Notes: generated by a model not told the origin, from the letters alone. Positions 1 through 7,376 are shown, counted from the stretch's first letter. The stretch is DNA of 8,296 nucleotides from SAR324 cluster bacterium (GCA_002401295.1 NVSR01000009.1:33062-41357); one strand, 5' to 3'. A program made the numbers and translations.

Positions 1-150
1 TTTGGTGTTGGTGAGGGACTCGTGAATAGAGATCTGCTGATAAAAGCTTTCATCCTTACAAAAAGCCTTGATGGAAGTCAGGGCCAGTGAAGAGTGGCTA
101 TAGCTGGAATGCAGCGTTATCAGAGCAATGGGAGAATATTCTGAGGGCAT
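1..150 (-). CDS. B12-binding radical SAM protein, N-terminal fragment
   Basis: Only the first 50 codons are in the window; the gene continues past the left edge. The translation from the ATG at 150 contains ALITLHSSYSHSSLALTSIK followed by AFCKDESFYQQISIHESLTN. This matches the start of the cobalamin-binding (Rossmann-like) domain of B12-binding radical SAM proteins, which typically begin with a beta-strand, then a TLN-x-x-Y-x-H-S-S-L-A-L signature and a second strand ending in an E-x-T-N-like motif. The radical SAM CxxxCxxC cluster motif would lie downstream, outside the window, so it is not seen. The ATG has no good Shine-Dalgarno sequence. An in-frame TTG at 180 would add 10 residues but also lacks one, and the ATG fits the usual family length before the motif better. 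The gene follows the CAP-protein gene by 78 bases on the same strand. The substrate is unknown; family members methylate or rearrange diverse metabolites. Confidence 0.72.
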   Translation of the reverse strand, partial: MPSEYSPIALITLHSSYSHSSLALTSIKAFCKDESFYQQISIHESLTNTK

Positions 151-228
151 GATTTGCTTGGTAAAAGATGGGAATATCAAATAAATAAAAAGGTCGAGAT
201 CGTTTATTTCTTAGTTATAGCAAGAATA

Positions 229-1776
229 TCATTTCGTTAAAGTTACCGAAAAACGGCGGCGTTGTGGTAGCTGAAAATCAACCTTCTCTCTCGCAGGACC
301 TGTGAGCCTAATTCGGAATAAATTAGGGGTGATTTGTTGTACCTTAATTTGTACGTTGCGAGGGTAGCGAGCATTCAGCTGGCCGATTAGCTCGTTGCGT
401 AAATTAATCTCAACCCAATAATCTTGTCCACTCCGCATTTTGAGTTGCTCGCCTCTGGCCTTGACGCGGAATCCCGATAGCTTCTTTTGAATGGGAAGCA
501 GGCAAGGAGTTCGTGCTTGCATGGGATAAAAGTGATCTTCACGAAGATTATCTCGCTCCGCGATTTGAACGCTGAAGCGGCGATTTCCATTCAAAGAAAA
601 ATCAGCTCGTTCACATTGATCCCCCTGTAGCTTCACCAGGATTGTATTTTTATCCTGCCAGTCTACGGATACTTTGAGCTTGCCCGTAGATTGCCATTTA
701 AGATTCTCAATTATTGGTAAATAACCCTGGGGTGGCAGGTGAATACTGTATTGTTTCCGGGCTTGCACTTGCAGGCTTTCATCTTTTCCCTTGATGAGAA
801 ACAGAGATTTGGCTGCGTCCTGAGTTCGAAAAAACCATTGTTTTTCAAATGTTTTTCCATTGGCAATAGCTGTGATTTCAACACGATAATAAGTGCCCCA
901 TTGCAAAGGTTTTAACGGAAACAAGGCAAACTGCAGGTCTGTAAATTTGCGATTCACATCCCTGCGACTGTTGAGCAGGCGAGTGGGGCGAATCTCATTC
1001 CCATAATCAGCGTTGAAGAGTTTGAAACGCTTCAATTTTACTTTCTTAAAATAGTAAGGGTTAAACTGAATGGAAATGGGATAGCCCGAAACAGACCGAT
1101 CCGGTAAGGGGTCAGGAGTTTCTTCATAAAAAGTGGTGGGGATCTCTTCCGACATAGGAGGAGGCCAAAGCACTAATGGGGGATTTTTCTGTTCTGTATC
1201 CTGATTGATCTTGCGAAACTTTTTCGCCGAGACTTTTTCCACATGTTGGCAGGCATGAGCTACATAGGCTCCTCGGCTGACGGAGGGAGCATGGCGGCAA
1301 AATTGATTCAACCGCTCATTGCCCATATTAAAAACAAAATATTTGGTATTGCGGTTACGACTGACACCGATGCCTATCTCATCGATAGTGAAGTCCAGAA
1401 AACCAAAGCGATGATAGATCGCCCCCATCAAGCCTTCTACGGATCTCTGAATATTTTTTTGTCCCGAAGAAAGATTCTCAAGGACACTTCGACTCAGATA
1501 ACCGGTATAGACAGCTCTGTCTGCTGGTGTTTTACCGGTAAAATGTCGATATCCCCTATTTTGCTGGTGGCTGCTTCTACGATTGGCAGCTAGATAATCC
1601 GCGTGATTCTTGGATGAATCCTCCAAGGCACTATTAAATTTGAGGGGAATCATGGCGGCAGATTCCCGAATATCATCGAGAAACTGATAGCCTGCCTCAT
1701 GAGATCCTGCTGATAAGCTGGAGATCGAGCAAAGACAAAAGAATAGTGTCAGGATAAAAGATTGGTTCGTCCTCAT
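229..1776 (-). CDS. Secreted CAP/SCP-domain protein with duplicated C-terminal modules
   Basis: This 515-residue protein is probably exported. Residues 1-23 form a Sec-type signal peptide (basic MRTNQ, then a hydrophobic core, then LSAGS around the likely cleavage site). Residues 28-155 resemble a CAP (SCP/PR-1) domain: NHADYLAANRRSSH (H70), VLENLS (E100), then a GAIYHR helix (H122) and IDEIGIGVS. H70, E100 and H122 correspond to the conserved CAP-cavity His/Glu/His residues. A proline-rich linker (about 198-226, including WPPP) leads to a beta-rich Ig-like region (about 230-318, ending in WFFRT). Two similar modules follow, at about 327-406 and 437-515, each ending in a DFxL...RRFSV motif. 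Molecular function is unknown, since bacterial CAP proteins are mostly uncharacterised; a cell-surface or periplasmic role is inferred. The ATG at 1776 lies 24 bases after the stop of the preceding gene and has no clear Shine-Dalgarno sequence, but it places the signal peptide exactly at the N-terminus. Confidence 0.85.
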   Translation of the reverse strand: MRTNQSFILTLFFCLCSISSLSAGSHEAGYQFLDDIRESAAMIPLKFNSALEDSSKNHADYLAANRRSSHQQNRGYRHFTGKTPADRAVYTGYLSRSVLENLSSGQKNIQRSVEGLMGAIYHRFGFLDFTIDEIGIGVSRNRNTKYFVFNMGNERLNQFCRHAPSVSRGAYVAHACQHVEKVSAKKFRKINQDTEQKNPPLVLWPPPMSEEIPTTFYEETPDPLPDRSVSGYPISIQFNPYYFKKVKLKRFKLFNADYGNEIRPTRLLNSRRDVNRKFTDLQFALFPLKPLQWGTYYRVEITAIANGKTFEKQWFFRTQDAAKSLFLIKGKDESLQVQARKQYSIHLPPQGYLPIIENLKWQSTGKLKVSVDWQDKNTILVKLQGDQCERADFSLNGNRRFSVQIAERDNLREDHFYPMQARTPCLLPIQKKLSGFRVKARGEQLKMRSGQDYWVEINLRNELIGQLNARYPRNVQIKVQQITPNLFRIRLTGPAREKVDFQLPQRRRFSVTLTK

Positions 1777-1800
1777 TTTGAGTGGGTAAGATGTTAATAC

Positions 1801-3033
1801 TTAATCAAAATTTATGACAAGATCGAAGAGGTCCATTGCTTCCTGAAGGCTGCTGTTCTCTTCTGTAGTCGTAGTCTCCAGGTCGGCGATTAACAGAACA
1901 TTGTCCGCAATTTGAAAAGGACCATGATTCAAATGTTCTCTGAGAGACTGTTTTTGCTCTTTTAAAAAGCTGGGGCTGGCTCCCATGGCATAGAGTACAA
2001 ACTTCTCTGGTTTGCCAACCAGACCAGCCATCAAATTAGGTAAGAGGGGCCAATCTTCTCGGGTTAGTTGGATCAGACGCAAGCCTTGATCTAAAAGACT
2101 GAACACAACAGTCAGCAGGCTACTTTGTTTTTCACTGCCTTTGTTTCCTGTGAGCAATATATTGTTCCCTTTGCCTTGTTGCACAAAGTTCTCCAGCTCT
2201 TCCATCAACCTTTTTTGCGGGGATGAGGATGTCTCGGGCTGTAACTTTTCTATTGCTTTGGTTGGTATGAACCCACGAATAGAGAGTTCGCTATCGAGGC
2301 GAAAAGTAGGGTACTGGCTGTAAATCCCACCGGAATTGTTTGCCCAAAACTCTACCAATTTATCGGGCATGTTTTCCCAATGATCCTGCTGTATATCCGG
2401 TAAAAAATGATCCTGAATCAGAGACAAACAGGGATTTTCCAGAGCTTTTTGGCTTGTTTCTCCGATGGCGTAGATTTCCGGGCGGTGCTCGACTCCGATT
2501 TCAATCAGGTTGAGATAACTCAAGGCTTGGTGATGTGGATCCAGCTTGTAGAGTAACTCGAATAGTTGACAAACGTGAGTTAAGAGTGGCTGCTTTTGGT
2601 CAGTATGGAGTGCTCCACGGAAGTCTTTCCAAAAATCCTGATCTGTGAAGGTCTGTAAAATTAAAGATTGCCAGGGGGAAGCCGTGAGTAGCAGGGCAGG
2701 CTTTTCTGCTTTTTTCCACAAACAGGCACAGAGGTGGTTCCAGGTTTCGAAGAAGCTGTCTTTATTCCTCAGTTCCTCTCCTAACCAGTGCTTATGGCGA
2801 GAAAAGAGTGCTTCCAGGCCTTGTTCTTGTTTGATGTTCCACTGGATCAATAATTCTTGTTCCAATTCCTCAATCAAATGGAGATAAAGGCGCAATGCGG
2901 GTTTTTCTTCCAAAAATGAACGGCAACCGGTTAAGGCGATCAGATCCAGGAAATGACGGACTTCATCGATGAGTGATTCGTAAACCTGATCGATAGCCTG
3001 TCGATCCCAAGTCTTATTTTGTTTAGACAGCAA
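1801..3033 (-). CDS. Degenerate DUF815/COG2607-like AAA+ protein, probable pseudo-ATPase
   Basis: From the TTG at 3033 the protein is 410 residues. Residues 1-220 are a helical region I do not recognise. From about 225 the order of landmarks follows the DUF815 ATPase family: FWANNSGGIYSQYPTFRLD (family: G-x-x-x-Y-x-A-F-R), QKRLMEELENFVQQGKGNNI (family: Q-x-x-x-L-x-x-N-T-x-x-F-x-x-G-x-x-x-NN), LLTGNKGSEKQSSL at the Walker A position, QGLRLIQLTREDWPLLPNL (family: GLRLIEV-x-x-x-D-L-x-x-LP) and PEKFVLYAM at the Walker B position. The catalytic residues are altered: the P-loop glycine before K302 is E301, Q303 follows K302, and the Walker B acidic pair is absent. The sensor-like ATSNRR is replaced by IADLETTT, and a final DLFDLVINF sits where DRFGLxxGF is expected, just before the stop, so the C-terminal lid is missing. 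The open frame extends upstream to 3282, but that part overlaps the aminopeptidase gene. A GGGAG six bases before the TTG supports 3033. Function is unknown; family assignment is from memory of motifs. Confidence 0.7.
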   Translation of the reverse strand: MLSKQNKTWDRQAIDQVYESLIDEVRHFLDLIALTGCRSFLEEKPALRLYLHLIEELEQELLIQWNIKQEQGLEALFSRHKHWLGEELRNKDSFFETWNHLCACLWKKAEKPALLLTASPWQSLILQTFTDQDFWKDFRGALHTDQKQPLLTHVCQLFELLYKLDPHHQALSYLNLIEIGVEHRPEIYAIGETSQKALENPCLSLIQDHFLPDIQQDHWENMPDKLVEFWANNSGGIYSQYPTFRLDSELSIRGFIPTKAIEKLQPETSSSPQKRLMEELENFVQQGKGNNILLTGNKGSEKQSSLLTVVFSLLDQGLRLIQLTREDWPLLPNLMAGLVGKPEKFVLYAMGASPSFLKEQKQSLREHLNHGPFQIADNVLLIADLETTTTEENSSLQEAMDLFDLVINFD

Positions 3034-3039
3034 GTTACT

Positions 3040-3044
3040 CTCCC
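3040..3044 (-). promoter_or_regulatory. Ribosome binding site supporting the TTG start at 3033
   Basis: On the minus strand GGGAG is followed by six bases (AGTAAC) and then TTG. No ATG or GTG exists in this frame between the aminopeptidase stop codon and this point, so this is the best-supported start for the DUF815-like gene. A CTG directly after the TTG is a weaker alternative. Confidence 0.55.
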
Positions 3045-3067
3045 AGGTAGTTTCATCGAGATACCCC

Positions 3068-3099
3068 TTACCTCCCTGTCTTTCAGGGCGGGGAGGTAA
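3068..3099 (-). repeat. Intercistronic inverted repeat (hairpin) after the M18 aminopeptidase gene
   Basis: Read on the minus strand, TTACCTCCC (3099-3091) and GGGAGGTAA (3076-3068) form a perfect 9-bp stem around a 14-base loop. The interior CCCTG/CAGGG offers a competing 5-bp stem. The hairpin begins 13 bases after the aminopeptidase stop codon (3113-3115). No U-tract follows (the next bases are GGGGTATCTC), so it is not a canonical intrinsic terminator. It may stabilise the upstream mRNA 3' end or modulate translation of the next gene. The 3' arm contains a GGGAGG that resembles a Shine-Dalgarno sequence and would be sequestered when the stem forms. Confidence 0.7.
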
Positions 3100-3112
3100 A
3101 GTGATTTGTAGG

Positions 3113-4534
3113 TTAGAGGTATTTGTAGAAGGCCTTATAAGCCTTATAAGTGTGATAGATGTCCACTTTCGAAGCAACCTCAAAGGGAGAGTGCATGGAC
3201 AATAAAGCCGTACCACAATCAACAACATCCATACCGTAGTAGGCCAGGTAGGAGGCGATGGTTCCCCCGCCACCTTGGTCAACTTTTCCTAATTCAGTGG
3301 TTTGCCACAGAACCTGGTCTCGGTTGAAGGCTCTTCTAACTTCTGCCACAAACTCAGCGTGAGCTTCGTTGGAACCGGATTTCCCTCGTACACCTGTATA
3401 TTTTGTGAGGCAAACTCCATATCCCATTTTACCGGCATTCAAGGGGTCGTTCACTGATTTCCATTCGGGATCGATGCCCACGTTCACATCAGAAGAAAGG
3501 AACTTGGAATTTGCCAGTGAATTCATCAAAAGACTGTGATCATTGAATCCGTAATGAAGCAAGGTCGCATTGACCATGCGTTCCAGCAAGTTGGACTGAG
3601 CCCCACTATTGCCCATAGAACCGATTTCCTCTTTATCGAAGAAAATCATCATCAGGTTCTTATTTGTTTTGTCCGCTTCAATATCAAAAAGCGCCTGCAT
3701 GCCCAAATAGGAGCAGATGCGATCATCATGGCCATGAGCGCCCACAAAGCTGCGATCAAAGCCGACATCCCTGGCCGGACCGGCAGGTACTAATTGAATT
3801 TCAGCACTGACAAAGTCTTCCTCTACAATACCGTAGCGATCGTGCAGCTCCTTCAGAATCCAGAGTTTGATGGCATTTTTCCCAGGTTTAAACTGATAGG
3901 GAATGGAACCAACCAAAATATTGAGCTGCTCTCCTTCGATCAATTTGCTTGCGGGCTTCTCATTCTGCTCCTTGGAAAGGTGGGGCAGCAAATCATTGAT
4001 CGTAAAAACCGGATCAGCTGGATCTTCACCGATTACAATGTCCACCTTTTTACCACTTTCCGTGATCACCACACCGTGCATAGCCAAGGGACGAGTCACC
4101 CATTGATACTTCTTGATACCACCATAGTAATGGGTTTTCATGTAAGCCATGTCTTCCGCCTCGTAGAGGGGGAAGGATTTGAGATCCAGGCGAGGCACAT
4201 CGATATGAGCACCGTTCATTAAAAATCCCTCAGAAAATTCTTGGGGGTCATTAATATAAACTAAGGCACCACAGACATCGTCAAAATTCAGAAATAATTT
4301 TCTATCTTCTTTAGAAGCTTTTTCAATCGGTACGTAACCATGAGCCGTTGCCATTTTTTCTATGGTAACCATGGCTTCCCGTTCCGTTTTACTGGTATCC
4401 AGAAATTGCTTATACTGCTCGGAAAGCTCAAAAATTTCCTTTTCCTCATCTTGGGAAATATCTTGCCAGCCACATTTTTTTTCAAAGAGAAGTTTTTTGC
4501 CTAGCTCTTCTAGTTCTGTTGGATTTGTACTCAT
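3113..4534 (-). CDS. M18-family zinc aminopeptidase
   Basis: This 473-residue cytosolic metallopeptidase removes N-terminal amino acids from peptides (M18 aspartyl aminopeptidase/aminopeptidase I family, COG1362). The M18 landmarks appear in order: AHIDVPRLD (H110 and D112), GAHGHDDRICSY (D270/D271, bridging metal ligand region), FFDKEEIGSMG (E302/E303, the catalytic base and metal ligand pair), SSDVNVGIDP (D349) and SMHSPFE (H448). All expected dinuclear-zinc ligands are present, so it should be active. Length is normal for bacterial members, and there is no signal peptide. The ATG at 4534 has a clear AGGA Shine-Dalgarno sequence five bases upstream. It lies 25 bases after the RDD protein gene on the same strand, and a hairpin follows its stop codon. 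It probably works in intracellular peptide turnover; specificity for acidic or other residues cannot be read from the sequence. A functional link to the division genes upstream is not evident. Confidence 0.95.
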   Translation of the reverse strand: MSTNPTELEELGKKLLFEKKCGWQDISQDEEKEIFELSEQYKQFLDTSKTEREAMVTIEKMATAHGYVPIEKASKEDRKLFLNFDDVCGALVYINDPQEFSEGFLMNGAHIDVPRLDLKSFPLYEAEDMAYMKTHYYGGIKKYQWVTRPLAMHGVVITESGKKVDIVIGEDPADPVFTINDLLPHLSKEQNEKPASKLIEGEQLNILVGSIPYQFKPGKNAIKLWILKELHDRYGIVEEDFVSAEIQLVPAGPARDVGFDRSFVGAHGHDDRICSYLGMQALFDIEADKTNKNLMMIFFDKEEIGSMGNSGAQSNLLERMVNATLLHYGFNDHSLLMNSLANSKFLSSDVNVGIDPEWKSVNDPLNAGKMGYGVCLTKYTGVRGKSGSNEAHAEFVAEVRRAFNRDQVLWQTTELGKVDQGGGGTIASYLAYYGMDVVDCGTALLSMHSPFEVASKVDIYHTYKAYKAFYKYL

Positions 4535-4559
4535 AATATTCCTGCTTTTATTGATTCCT

Positions 4560-5360
4560 TTATTCCTCTTCCTGTTCCTCTGAGAGTACTCTCAGGTTGC
4601 GGACTGTTGGAGTCGTCGTCAGTTTATCAAATGAAATGTTAGATTCAAGGATCACCTGGACCGTTTTCTCCCCACGCTCGCCAATCACTTTGAGCCTATA
4701 ATTGATTTTATTCTTGGTGTATTTCACTTCCGGCCAATAGCCGATTGATTCAATTTCTCCAACTTGATCAAAAACATCGGGACTGTTGCGGATACTCTCC
4801 ACAGTGATGAGATAACCACTGCTTCTTTTAATGCCAAAGGGAGTACAGAAGGTAAAGGTCATCCAGAGGGTGGCAAAGGCCAACATGACAGCCATCATTT
4901 TAACAGTCAGATGACGAACTACTGCGGGACGAATCCGTTCAACCACCATAGTTCCCATGTATTTATCCCCTAAGCGGCGGCAATGCTTGTCCATCAAAAG
5001 AAAAAACAGTTCGATGGGCAGAAGGATAATAAAGAAGTTTCGTAAAATCAGTTTTGCGATCGATGGTTGGGGAAAGCCTTCGTCCACTCTGGCAACTCTT
5101 AAATTTAACAATCCTTTACCCGGGCTGACACCACCCACAACATCCTTGCAGAGGAATAAGGTCAGGCCGATTAAATAAATGGGAAGCAATTGTTTTAAGA
5201 CCTCCTCGTAGGGGAGCAGGTCCCACTCCAAAGGCAGAAAGAGAGGGTGAGCTCCCATTAAAAAAAGCATGATTAACGAGTAATCTATGATAAATGCGAA
5301 CAACCTCTTCGCTGAAAATGCAATGATTGTTTTTTCTTCAGGTTCTGTAGTTTTTGACAT
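4560..5360 (-). CDS. RDD-family membrane protein with C-terminal Coa1-like domain
   Basis: This 266-residue integral membrane protein has an N-terminal RDD domain: AKRLFAFIIDY (R19, D26) opens the first hydrophobic segment (about 20-42). A second segment follows at about 57-75, then GGVSPGKGLLNLRV (76-89), a third segment (about 105-123) and CRRLGDKYMGTMVV (127-140). A fourth hydrophobic segment (about 152-172) leads to a soluble domain of about 90 residues. There, VESIRNSPDVFDQVGEIESIGY, then YRLKVIGERGEKTVQVILES, resembles the Coa1/Tim21-like fold (cytochrome oxidase assembly factor 1), in which a short helix and LG-like turn are followed by a G-x-x-G beta hairpin. RDD proteins are poorly characterised, and some have been linked to ion transport. 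The fusion is inferred from sequence pattern. Positive charges flank several segments, so the side of the membrane facing the C-terminal domain is uncertain. The very C-terminus is acidic (SEEQEEE). The gene lies 65 bases after ftsI; its ATG has only a weak Shine-Dalgarno sequence. Confidence 0.82.
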   Translation of the reverse strand: MSKTTEPEEKTIIAFSAKRLFAFIIDYSLIMLFLMGAHPLFLPLEWDLLPYEEVLKQLLPIYLIGLTLFLCKDVVGGVSPGKGLLNLRVARVDEGFPQPSIAKLILRNFFIILLPIELFFLLMDKHCRRLGDKYMGTMVVERIRPAVVRHLTVKMMAVMLAFATLWMTFTFCTPFGIKRSSGYLITVESIRNSPDVFDQVGEIESIGYWPEVKYTKNKINYRLKVIGERGEKTVQVILESNISFDKLTTTPTVRNLRVLSEEQEEE

Positions 5361-5425
5361 GCTTTCGAGGAAAAGAGATGGTTGATCAAAATTAGGCCAA
5401 GGAGGCGCAGAATAGATTGAGAGAA

Positions 5426-7366
5426 TTACCGAAGTTCGACCCAGAAGGTATCTTCTTTCTTTTTGTCTTTGGTCACACTGAAAACTCGGCCACTCCCCTT
5501 CGTGTGAATACGCACATTCTCTCGGCCCGCAATGGCTAGAGTTTCACGTAAGGTCTTATTTTTTAGAAGTTTAGTAAGCTGTTTGTAATAGTTCTTCCCT
5601 TGGATTTTTTCTGTCAAGTCCACTGTGGAGGCATGGAATACAGTATTTTCCACAAGGGGCGTCTGTTCATTATTTTCAGGTTTTTCAAAATCCATGTTGG
5701 GATAAAAGCGTAGGGCGTGCTCAGCGATTTTACGAAAAACTGGGATAGCGCCTTTGACCCCTAAATATTTTTTTTGGGGTTCATCAATGACAACCAGAAT
5801 AGTCAGGCGCGGTGCTTCCGCAGGAAAAAAACCAACAAAGGAACTAATGTGATTTTTGGAAGAATACTCTCGTTTTTTCCGATCAAACTTACGTGAGGTC
5901 CCTGTTTTTCCAGCCACTGCAATGTTTTTTAAGCGAGCGCTGTAAGCCGTGCCACCTCGCTGAGTCACAGCAATCATATATCCTTTGACTAACTCGGCTA
6001 CCTCCTCAGATATAATCCGCTTTGGCTCCCGGAAATTCATATCGACGACCTCTCCATTTGCCCTGCGAGCTTCTTCGACAACTCTGGGTTGTAATAATAA
6101 GCCGCCCGTCGCAAACGTATTCAATGCCGTGATTACTTGCAAAGGGGTTGCTGAAATTCCATGGCCATAAGACATGGTGGCTACATCAATATCCGACCAG
6201 CGTTGATATTCATAAACCTTTCCAGTCACTTCTCCCGGAAGGGTGATTCCTGTTTTTGTTCCGTATCCAAAATCACGAATCATTTTGTAAAAGATAGGCT
6301 TAGTAATCAACTGTGCAATCTTAGCGGCACAAATATTCGAAGATTTCTGAATAATTTTTTCCAAGGATAACCAGCCATATTTGCTGGTATCGTGAATGGT
6401 ACGATCGTGAATCTGATAAGTCCCGTTTTCACAATTGAAGATATTATCCCTAGTGATAGCTTTACTTTCCAGGGCAGCGGCCAGGGTCACCACTTTAAAG
6501 GTCGATCCCGGTTCGTAGGCTGCCCCGACTGCCCGATTGAAAAAGGAGATACTATCGAACTTGGCAAAGCGATTGGGATCAAAATCCGGCTGCACGGCCA
6601 TGGCCAGGATTCTTCCTGTTTGGGATTCCATCACAATGGCTACCCCGTCCTTGGCACTCATGGCATCAATACCCTTTTTCAACTCCTTTTCAGCGTAGTG
6701 TTGTAACCTGTTGCGAATGGTCAATCGCAGGCTCCCGCCTGAAAAAATATCCCGATAGGTTCGTGCGGTGAAGGGATTCCACTGAGCTTGATGTCCCTTG
6801 CGTTCCATGAGGTGATCATTAAAAAAATACTCTAACCCTTCCAGACCTCTGGAATCGGTTCCTGTAAAACCAATCAACTGCGCCGCAAAATTTTGCTGTG
6901 GGTGGAAGCGTTGGTACTCCTTGATAAAATGAATACCCGGTAAGCCCAAGGCCTTAATCTGCTCACTCACTTGAGGTTTGGTATTGCGTTTTAACCACTT
7001 AAAAGTACCAGGAGCCTCAAGCTTTTTTAAAACTGTTTTCTCTTTTAGTTTTAAAATTTTACTGAGTTGGGCCGCCGCTTTTTTCTTGTCCTTAATCTCT
7101 GGAGGGATGGCAAAAATGGATTTTAAAGGTAGAGAAACTGCCAGGTAATTTCCATCATAGTCGAGGATGGCGCCTCGCTGTGCTTTGACGGACTGGTTGC
7201 GATTGTATTGTCGGTTTGAGCGTGCCTCCAAATTTGGCCGATCAATGACTTGCAGATACAAAGCCCGGAGGACAATACAAAGTATAGCCAAATAGAAGAC
7301 CCGTTGAATCCAGGTAACTCTTTGGGAAAAACTTTGCGAAAAAATTTGGTTTGTAAAACGAATCAA
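5426..7366 (-). CDS. ftsI: Division-specific peptidoglycan transpeptidase FtsI (PBP3)
   Basis: This 646-residue class B penicillin-binding protein cross-links septal peptidoglycan in the periplasm, working with FtsW and the FtsQLB complex. A short cytoplasmic N-terminus is followed by one transmembrane helix (about 22-42). The pedestal region begins with QRGAILDYDGNYLA (63-76). The transpeptidase domain contains EPGSTFK (nucleophile S288, K291), SSN (342-344) and AGKTGTS (KTG at 487-489), so all three catalytic motifs are intact. Residues about 598-632 (KTLRETLAIAGRENVRIHTKGSGRVFSV) form a PASTA-like module, seen in FtsI of many deltaproteobacteria and in Gram-positive PBPs. The start is a TTG at 7366: no ATG or GTG lies in frame before an upstream TGA, and AAAGG stands five bases away. 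It follows ftsL by 70 bases. Unlike most dcw clusters, the next gene is not murE. Confidence 0.96.
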   Translation of the reverse strand: MIRFTNQIFSQSFSQRVTWIQRVFYLAILCIVLRALYLQVIDRPNLEARSNRQYNRNQSVKAQRGAILDYDGNYLAVSLPLKSIFAIPPEIKDKKKAAAQLSKILKLKEKTVLKKLEAPGTFKWLKRNTKPQVSEQIKALGLPGIHFIKEYQRFHPQQNFAAQLIGFTGTDSRGLEGLEYFFNDHLMERKGHQAQWNPFTARTYRDIFSGGSLRLTIRNRLQHYAEKELKKGIDAMSAKDGVAIVMESQTGRILAMAVQPDFDPNRFAKFDSISFFNRAVGAAYEPGSTFKVVTLAAALESKAITRDNIFNCENGTYQIHDRTIHDTSKYGWLSLEKIIQKSSNICAAKIAQLITKPIFYKMIRDFGYGTKTGITLPGEVTGKVYEYQRWSDIDVATMSYGHGISATPLQVITALNTFATGGLLLQPRVVEEARRANGEVVDMNFREPKRIISEEVAELVKGYMIAVTQRGGTAYSARLKNIAVAGKTGTSRKFDRKKREYSSKNHISSFVGFFPAEAPRLTILVVIDEPQKKYLGVKGAIPVFRKIAEHALRFYPNMDFEKPENNEQTPLVENTVFHASTVDLTEKIQGKNYYKQLTKLLKNKTLRETLAIAGRENVRIHTKGSGRVFSVTKDKKKEDTFWVELR

Positions 7367-7371
7367 TGCAA

Positions 7372-7376
7372 CCTTT
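7372..7376 (-). promoter_or_regulatory. Ribosome binding site for the ftsI TTG start
   Basis: On the minus strand AAAGG is followed by TTGCA and then the TTG at 7366. An in-frame TGA lies just upstream and no ATG or GTG lies between, so this site fixes TTG as the ftsI start. The next in-frame ATG is far inside the conserved domain. Confidence 0.65.

Noticed and set aside
151..245. Promoter for the radical SAM gene (TTTAAC, 16 bases, TATAAC on the minus strand)
   Set aside because: Both hexamers match the consensus poorly in an AT-rich stretch, and the -35 would lie at the end of the CAP gene. It is too weak to call; no terminator hairpin is visible in this gap either.
3068..3099. Intrinsic terminator after the aminopeptidase gene
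   Set aside because: The stem is good, but neither strand has a T-run immediately after it, so it is kept only as an inverted repeat of uncertain role.
3034..3282. N-terminal extension of the DUF815-like reading frame overlapping the aminopeptidase gene
   Set aside because: It overlaps 170 bases of the conserved M18 C-terminus (including the SMHSPFE region) in another frame on the same strand. Its translation looks like an out-of-phase artefact, and the TTG at 3033 has a good ribosome binding site.
3794..4222. 142-codon open frame on the plus strand
   Set aside because: It lies entirely antisense to the well-conserved M18 aminopeptidase gene, has no recognisable domain, and is best explained as a shadow frame.
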